From NCBI RefSeq assembly GCF_030463565.1, contig NC_134660.1:7501-71500 (forward strand): a stretch of DNA of 64,000 nucleotides. The letters are read 5' to 3'. Each line of letters opens with the position of its first letter. Positions within the stretch are counted from its first letter, which is position 1. Under the pieces are notes generated by a model. That model was not told where the DNA came from and ran no database searches. It saw only the letters and a program-made list of their open reading frames with translations. The stretch is from Pelecanus crispus (Eukaryota; Chordata; Aves; Pelecaniformes; Pelecanidae). This document shows positions 60,936-64,000 of the stretch, piece by piece. The position numbers and the translations under genes are program-made.

Positions 60936-61130
60936 TGCTAGTTACAGCACCGGACTGGGACTCAGGAGACCTGGGCTTGATTCCCAGCTCTGCTGCCGAT
61001 TTTTGGGTGACAGTGGACAAATAATTTCATTTTTTTCCTGTTCCCTTCCCCCCCCCCCCCCCAATGAAAGCAGAGCTGCTCTCCTTTGTGAAGCCTTGGG
61101 AGATCCCTGGCTGTATAAGGTTTATGTCAG
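60936..61130 (+). mobile_element. MIR-like amniote SINE
   Basis: GTTACAGCACCGGACTGGGA, then CAGGAGACCTGGGCTTGATT, then CCCAGCTCTGCTGCC follows the tRNA-derived MIR head and core. CTTTGTGAAGCCTTGGGAGA, then CTGTATAAG matches the usual tail. A C15 run (61,048-61,062) lies inside. Confidence 0.7.
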
Positions 61131-61184
61131 AGATCAGGGTATTTGCGTTGTTATTAAATCTCACAGTCATGCAACAGCCTCCCT

Positions 61185-61275
61185 AGGGAAGCGGTGTAAA
61201 GACCTGTCACTGGAAAGGTTTAAAGACAGGCTGGATGAGGTGGTAGGAGACACACTAGCGAGCATTAGCAGGCAT
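61185..61275 (+). mobile_element. CR1/L2-like 3' fragment
   Basis: CTGTCACTGGAAAGGTTTAA, then AGACAGGCTGGATGAGG resembles the end of CR1-type coding sequence (LEVFKxRLDE). It lies just after the SINE. Confidence 0.5.
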
Positions 61276-61559
61276 TAACAAAGGGGGATAAGGGAGTTGG
61301 GCTCTAACAGGTTTTCTTCCATCTCTGCTCTTTCCAATCAGCTTAATAAAATGCATCTGTCCAGCCCCACTCTGGCACATACTGCAGCACACAAAGGGGG
61401 AATTACAGCCCAAATGGGAGGCGTGAGCGCCAAAACTCTGCACCCCAAGATGCCCGCTGCAGTGGATCCAGTGAACACAGGCCTCTGCTTGCTCTTGTCC
61501 CCATGACACGCTGGGTACAAGCCCCTCACCCCCTCAGCTCACGCAGGGCACGGGGTGCT

Positions 61560-62640
61560 CACCCCCCCTTCAGCAGCATTGCTCCTCAACAGGCTCCTGG
61601 AGCTCAGACAGCGTCTCCTTGCCCCCACCTGACCCCAGCGAGGCCACCCAGGGCTGAGAACGGACCCCCGCTGTGTTTCCCCTCACCCTGAATCTGCTTC
61701 CCGCGACCACCTTGGCCGAGCCTCCTCCTAAAGCAAAAAAGTTCCCAGCGCATCTGGGTGGGACCTCCTCCCGGGGAGCTGTGCGGGGGGGGGTGAGCCC
61801 CCCCCCCCCATCTGCTGTGTGGCTGGCCAGCAGTGCTGCTTGCTGGCGCTCTCCCTGTCTTTGCATTCCCCCCTCCTCTCCATCCCTTTCTCCCCGGGTG
61901 CTTGCCTCTCTCTCCGTCCCCACCGCTCGGTCTTGCTTTCTCCCCCCAGCGCCTGCCTCTCTTCCCACCGCTGAGCAGAACTGCGATCGGCAGCAATCCC
62001 CGGGATGGATGAACCCCCTCGCTCCCCGCATCTCGGGGACCACCCTTGTCTCCCGCCGAGCCGCCCGCTGCCTCTCAGCCCTGTTGTTCTCCCCAGGAGA
62101 AGGCTCACCATATGCCTGGGCTCCTCACGGCGATGCCGAGCAGGAGGGCTTCACCCCGGTAGGGTGAGTCGGTCTGTCCGGCCGTCCCTGCTGGCAAGGG
62201 TGTTCTTGCTCCCTTTCTGCTGGTTGCAGAGGCCGGGGCTGCGGGAGCGGTTTCCTGCGAGCTCCCCGGCCGCCTCCCGAGCCCTTTTATCGCCGGGCTG
62301 CCGCGGTGATTGGCTCTCGGCGTCCTACCGGCTTCCAGCCGCTTGCTCCTTTGTGTGAAGACAACCTCTAACCCCAAGCCTTCCCCAGCCCCTCTCTTCC
62401 CGGGCTCCCTCTCCCCAGCACCCCCCGAATCCCCACAACCTCCTTGACTTGGCTGCCGACCCCGAGAATTTTCCTCTCCGCTTTCCTCCCTGCCGGCAGC
62501 GTGCCCCCCCCCCCCCGCTTTAGTTAGCCTTTGCCCAGCCTCTCCCCCCACTCCTTGCCATGTTCTGCGTGTGCAGATGGGCTTCGTGCGAGACTTCAGA
62601 CATGGCCTTGGGCTCTCCCCATGTGGCACTGACCCACTCG
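61560..62640. promoter_or_regulatory. CpG island, candidate LIMD2 promoter
   Basis: GC- and CpG-rich sequence includes TTATCGCCGGGCTGCCGCGG (62,286) and an inverted CCAAT box (GTGATTGGCTC, 62,307). It is the only such island upstream of LIMD2 in the window. No 5' untranslated exon could be defined, so the link to LIMD2 is by position. Confidence 0.45.
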
Positions 62641-62799
62641 TGTAAGATTTCTTGCAAGCGTCCTGGAGGATCCAGGGTCTGCAAAAGCCAAACTTGTCCG
62701 CCCCGCCCCCAGCCTCAGCAAACTGTTTGCAGAGGAAGGGTCATATCAGGCAGCGGCAGGAAAGGGGGATCGCAATACCCCTAGCTCCTCACCCGCCCT

Positions 62800-62820
62800 G
62801 GGGGGGGGGGGGGGGGGGGG
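62800..62820 (+). repeat. G21 homopolymer
   Basis: A 21-base G run near the CpG island edge. It may form quadruplex structures, and its length may be inaccurate. Confidence 0.8.
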
Positions 62821-64000
62821 CAAGGCTGAGACGTGCTGGTTTCAGAAATCCGGGTTTTGCTCCACGGAGAGTTGATGAGCCGTGCATAGGAGCAGTGCTG
62901 TGTATGGTAGTCGGTAGATCTGCCAGGGCAGGTTCTCAGCGGGCAAGCAAAATTGCTGCCTGGAAATAAAGCCAGCTTCCCTTGTGCTGCCCCTAGGCTT
63001 TGGGATCGGGTGGCTGAAGTTTGGAGGGCTGGGATTTCCCCAGGAATGGGGCAAAATGTTAGGAATAAATAGGTTAAATATTAAGAGTTAAAACCTGAAG
63101 GGAACTCGGAGACAGTTTGAGACCAGCCAAGGAAGCCAGGATGGCCGTGAGCCAGCAGAAAGGCAGAGGGACCCTGTGGCTCTGAGGACTTCGCCTTAAC
63201 CTCCCAAACTCTTCCAGTGGGGGATAAATGGAGGCAAAATATGCGATGGGTTGGTGGGAAGAGCTTTGATAATGATGATGCAGGAACAAACACGCTTGTT
63301 TAGGCTCCTCAACTCAGCATGGTGCCATTGGCAAGAGCTGAACGCCGTCTGGAGATGGCCCCGAGTCTGAGACAAGTGACTGCGCCCAGCACCAGAGGCA
63401 GGTGATCTTTGTGTGCAGAGTTTGTCTGTAATTCCCCGTACAAAAAATACGATTAAGGAATGTACGGCAGTGTTTATTAGACAAGGAGACAGCGGTGATA
63501 TGATTTATCACCTCTGTCACTCTGCACTGCCCAAATAGCATCTGTGATGAAAAGGCTCGCTGCCACCAAGAGCAAATAAAAGAGTAATTTGACTCGATAG
63601 TAAAATTAGCTGTTGCTGAGCAGATCCAGACCCAGCAACAGGGATGGTCATACGTATCGTGCAGCAGGAGGTTGGCAGGGTGGCAAAAGCCAGTGTCCAT
63701 CTGGGCATGGGGAAGAGCGGAAGAGTGTCCAAGGCATTGCCACGCTGCTCCGATACGAGGGCAGGTGTGCAGGAAGCCTGCAGCGAACGAGCCCCACTGA
63801 GAGCATGTCACCTGCGTGCTGCTCTGGGCATAAATGCACTGGCAAATGGGTCCTGTCTTCAGGCTTGGTCTGCCTCCCTTTCCCACAGCATCGCCCCACA
63901 GGGACTGGGTCTGGAGGAGGAGAGGGCTGGGAGCTCCTTCTGGCACCCACCCGTAGGGGATGCAGGATGGGTGCAGAGCTGGGGCCTGAGCCCATGTCCC
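62821..64000. other. Unassigned sequence at the right edge
   Basis: No gene recognised. 63,440-63,610 is AT-rich with short palindromic words (GGTGATATGATTTATCACC at 63,493) and could be a regulatory or old SINE segment. Confidence 0.3.

Noticed and set aside
60936..61010. Functional tRNA gene
   Set aside because: The sequence fits a MIR-type SINE head and lacks a proper acceptor stem.

Overview
The window looks like a bird genome, probably Neoaves, and probably a microchromosome. The one gene I can recognise with confidence is a four-exon LIMD2 on the minus strand (coding exons between 50,266 and 51,586). LIMD2 lies on human 17q23 and, from memory, on chicken chromosome 27. Solo LTRs of types common in bird genomes, a gammaretrovirus-like endogenous retrovirus and old CR1 and MIR-type fragments agree with this. 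I see no bacterial-style genes, CRISPR arrays or operons.

The first 46 kb is almost entirely repeat. From 1.26 to 2.34 kb lie three copies of a ~365-bp repeat with a hairpin. From 2.4 to 4.45 kb lies an old, diverged copy of a 2.17-kb unit, inside which a 28-bp motif has expanded to ten perfect copies. From 7.0 to 16.7 kb the same unit occurs in about 4.5 nearly identical tandem copies. Each copy holds a ladder of short minus-strand cassettes with good splice acceptors and donors every ~140 bp. Two homologous LTR-like elements in opposite orientation (4.6-5.95 kb plus, 22.4-23.65 kb minus) bracket this block together with a heavily deleted retrovirus (about 19.0-22.4 kb, minus).

From 23.7 to 34.8 kb, and again from 41.5 to 43.2 kb, is a degenerate ~85-bp purine-rich (plus strand) array. 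GC-rich modules break it at 24.4, 30.1, 31.1, 34.8 and 43.25 kb, and each module has the same minus-strand splice donor at its left edge. The last two modules belong to a larger collinear duplication (about 34.7-39.6 kb and 43.2-45.6 kb) containing CpG-island promoters with NRF1 palindromes. Only the first copy has gained seven tandem ZNF143/Staf-like sites (35.3-35.7 kb), a ~45-copy CpG-rich 20-bp minisatellite (36.7-37.6 kb) and an LTR fragment.

A decayed AT-rich repeat (45.8-46.5 kb) marks the change to ordinary single-copy DNA. LIMD2 follows, with its 3' UTR and poly(A) signal near 49.33 kb. Its probable promoter is the CpG island at about 61.6-62.6 kb, but no 5' exon was identified there. 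The main candidate for something undescribed is the repeat domain itself: two independent repeat families, both with conserved minus-strand splice signals, suggest repeat-derived spliced noncoding transcripts. No protein function is supported for them.
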